The translations under genes were made by a program, and so were the position numbers. The notes below the pieces were generated by a model. It was given only the letters and a program-made list of their open reading frames with translations. It searched no databases and had not been told where the DNA came from. Positions 6,399 to 7,559 of a stretch of 7,559 nt of DNA are shown here, one piece after another. Each line of letters opens with the position of its first letter. Position 1 is the first letter of the stretch. The stretch is from Fimbriimonadaceae bacterium (GTDB lineage Bacteria > Armatimonadota > Fimbriimonadia > Fimbriimonadales > Fimbriimonadaceae): positions 1 through 7,559 of the forward strand of contig JACFNW010000097.1 of NCBI GenBank assembly GCA_019454665.1, in the 5' to 3' direction.

Positions 6399-6740
6399 CC
6401 CGATTTGCTTTGGCGCGGCTTCCAGCTCGTCGAGCAGTCGGGCCATTTTGTTGACCAGTTCGCTGTTCGTGGCCACGCGGGCGCATCCGGCGCGGCGACC
6501 GATTTCCAGCTTGTCTTCCTCTTTGTGGCCCGCATGGCCGATGACTTTGACGCCGCGCGCGGTCAGTTCGCGGCACACGGCCTCGGCATCGGGGTCTTGG
6601 GCGAGGTTCAATAGGGCGACGTCGGGCCGGCCTTCGGCTGGAGGTGCGGGGTGGACCGTGGCCTGGTGTCCGAGGGCGGTGGCCATGTTCTTGAGGCGCG
6701 TGCTCCAGAGGAGGTTCCTCTCGATGATCCAGATGGTCAT
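6390..6740 (-). CDS. Small degenerate receiver-like protein
   Basis: A 116-residue protein without a firm family assignment; the layout resembles a CheY-like receiver domain that has lost its phosphorylation chemistry. MTIWIIERN matches the first beta strand where receivers have a DD/ED pair, but here it reads Glu7-Arg8. PDVALLNLAQDPD matches strand 3, with Asn45 where the phospho-acceptor Asp is expected. GVKVIGHAGH matches strand 4 without the usual Ser/Thr-Ala. GRRAGCARVATNSELVNKMARLLDEL matches the final strand and helix, without the usual Lys-Pro. The start at 6740 is chosen because it is the first residue of the fold; a longer frame reaches 7016 but would cross the rRNA promoter and has no domain character. 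CATCAT seven bases upstream of the ATG is a weak leaderless -10 candidate. It is divergent from the rRNA operon. An unphosphorylated protein-protein interaction module is a guess. Confidence 0.68.
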   Translation of the reverse strand: MTIWIIERNLLWSTRLKNMATALGHQATVHPAPPAEGRPDVALLNLAQDPDAEAVCRELTARGVKVIGHAGHKEEDKLEIGRRAGCARVATNSELVNKMARLLDELEAAPKQIGPS

Positions 6741-6824
6741 GGCAGGGATGATGGCACTCGCGGGTCCCAAAGGATTCAAGACGTGCGGGACGGGCCAGAT
6801 TTGTCGGGATTTTCGTCCTCCCCC

Positions 6825-6854
6825 TTGACATTGGGTCACGGACCGGCCTATAAT
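6825..6854 (+). promoter_or_regulatory. Consensus sigma70-type rRNA promoter
   Basis: A perfect -35 TTGACA (6825-6830), an 18-base spacer and a perfect -10 TATAAT (6849-6854) precede the 16S gene by about 190 bases. RNA would start near 6861. Both hexamers are consensus, unlike all other promoters here. No AT-rich UP element is evident upstream of the -35. Confidence 0.93.
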
Positions 6855-6860
6855 TTCCCT

Positions 6861-7045
6861 TGCGCCTCCTTCGGGAGCCGCCGCACGTTGAAAGCTCAAT
6901 ATCGTGCAAATCGCTTTATGCGAACTCATTGAGTTCATGGCGAGGTTCCAGATTCTGCGGGCATGTCCCGGTGAAGCTGGTCGCGCAGGTAAGGGCGCAA
7001 TCTCGCAAAAAACCATTCGAACACTCCACTATGGAGGACTCGATT
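6861..7045 (+). other. rRNA operon 5' leader
   Basis: About 185 bases of pre-rRNA leader without a gene. It begins with a small hairpin CTCC-TTCG-GGAG (6866-6877, a UUCG tetraloop). It also contains a 7-bp palindrome GAACTCA-T-TGAGTTC (6922-6936) and, just before the mature 16S end, CTCCA-CTA-TGGAG (7024-7036). I do not recognise a convincing boxA antitermination element. Part of the leader should pair with the 16S trailer for RNase III processing, but the trailer is outside the window. Bases 6741-6824, upstream of the promoter, hold only the 5' flank of the divergent small gene. Confidence 0.7.

Positions 7046-7559
<514 letters not shown>

Noticed and set aside
6741..7016. N-terminal extension of the receiver-like gene up to 7016
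   Set aside because: It would place coding sequence across the consensus rRNA promoter and leader on the opposite strand; the domain itself begins at Met 6740.

Overview
The window is a compact, GC-rich stretch of bacterial chromosome. It runs from the 3' end of a molybdenum-cofactor nucleotidyltransferase gene to the first ~515 bases of a 16S rRNA gene. The partial 16S carries normal bacterial signatures, including a perfect 27F-type site and the 515F-type site. Its 338 region reads ACACCTACGGGTGGCAGC, the EUB338-III type found in Verrucomicrobia and some other phyla, instead of the common ACTCCTACGGGAGGCAGC. Together with the general look of the 16S, this makes me favour Armatimonadota, class Fimbriimonadia, at moderate confidence. 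No database search was possible.

Layout, left to right: (1) C-terminal part of a MocA/MobA-like nucleotidyltransferase (+). (2) A class V PLP-dependent aminotransferase of the isopenicillin-N-epimerase type (+). (3) A 326-bp control region holding a possible extended -10 promoter, two tandem hairpins ending in a T6 tract, and a -10 box placed exactly for a leaderless 15-codon ORF. That ORF's stop overlaps the start of glnA (ATGA). (4) glnA, type I-beta glutamine synthetase (+), followed by a strong intrinsic terminator. (5) A small DUF1905 protein (+), convergent with purE (-); their stop codons overlap in a single CTAG. (6) purE and tyrA (prephenate dehydrogenase, +), transcribed divergently from one promoter region with overlapping -10 boxes inside an 8-bp inverted repeat. 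(7) A secreted TolB/PD40-type beta-propeller protein (+), convergent with a small degenerate receiver-like protein (-), with a permuted inverted repeat at their shared 3' ends. (8) A perfect TTGACA-N18-TATAAT promoter, a ~190-nt leader and the start of 16S rRNA.

The most distinctive feature is how genes start. Three genes (the aminotransferase, the DUF1905 gene and purE) and the short ORF before glnA all show TANNNT, exactly six bases, then the start codon, with no Shine-Dalgarno sequence. That geometry predicts transcription starting at or next to the start codon, i.e. leaderless mRNAs. It also fixes the starts of purE (a GTG) and the DUF1905 gene (a GTG) and reveals the short ORF before glnA. 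Twice, a terminator T-tract directly adjoins the next such promoter.

The proteins are mostly housekeeping (nitrogen assimilation, purine synthesis, tyrosine synthesis, cofactor maturation). I see no defence system, CRISPR array, insertion sequence or phage gene. The interest lies in promoter and leader architecture and in the degenerate receiver protein beside the rRNA promoter.
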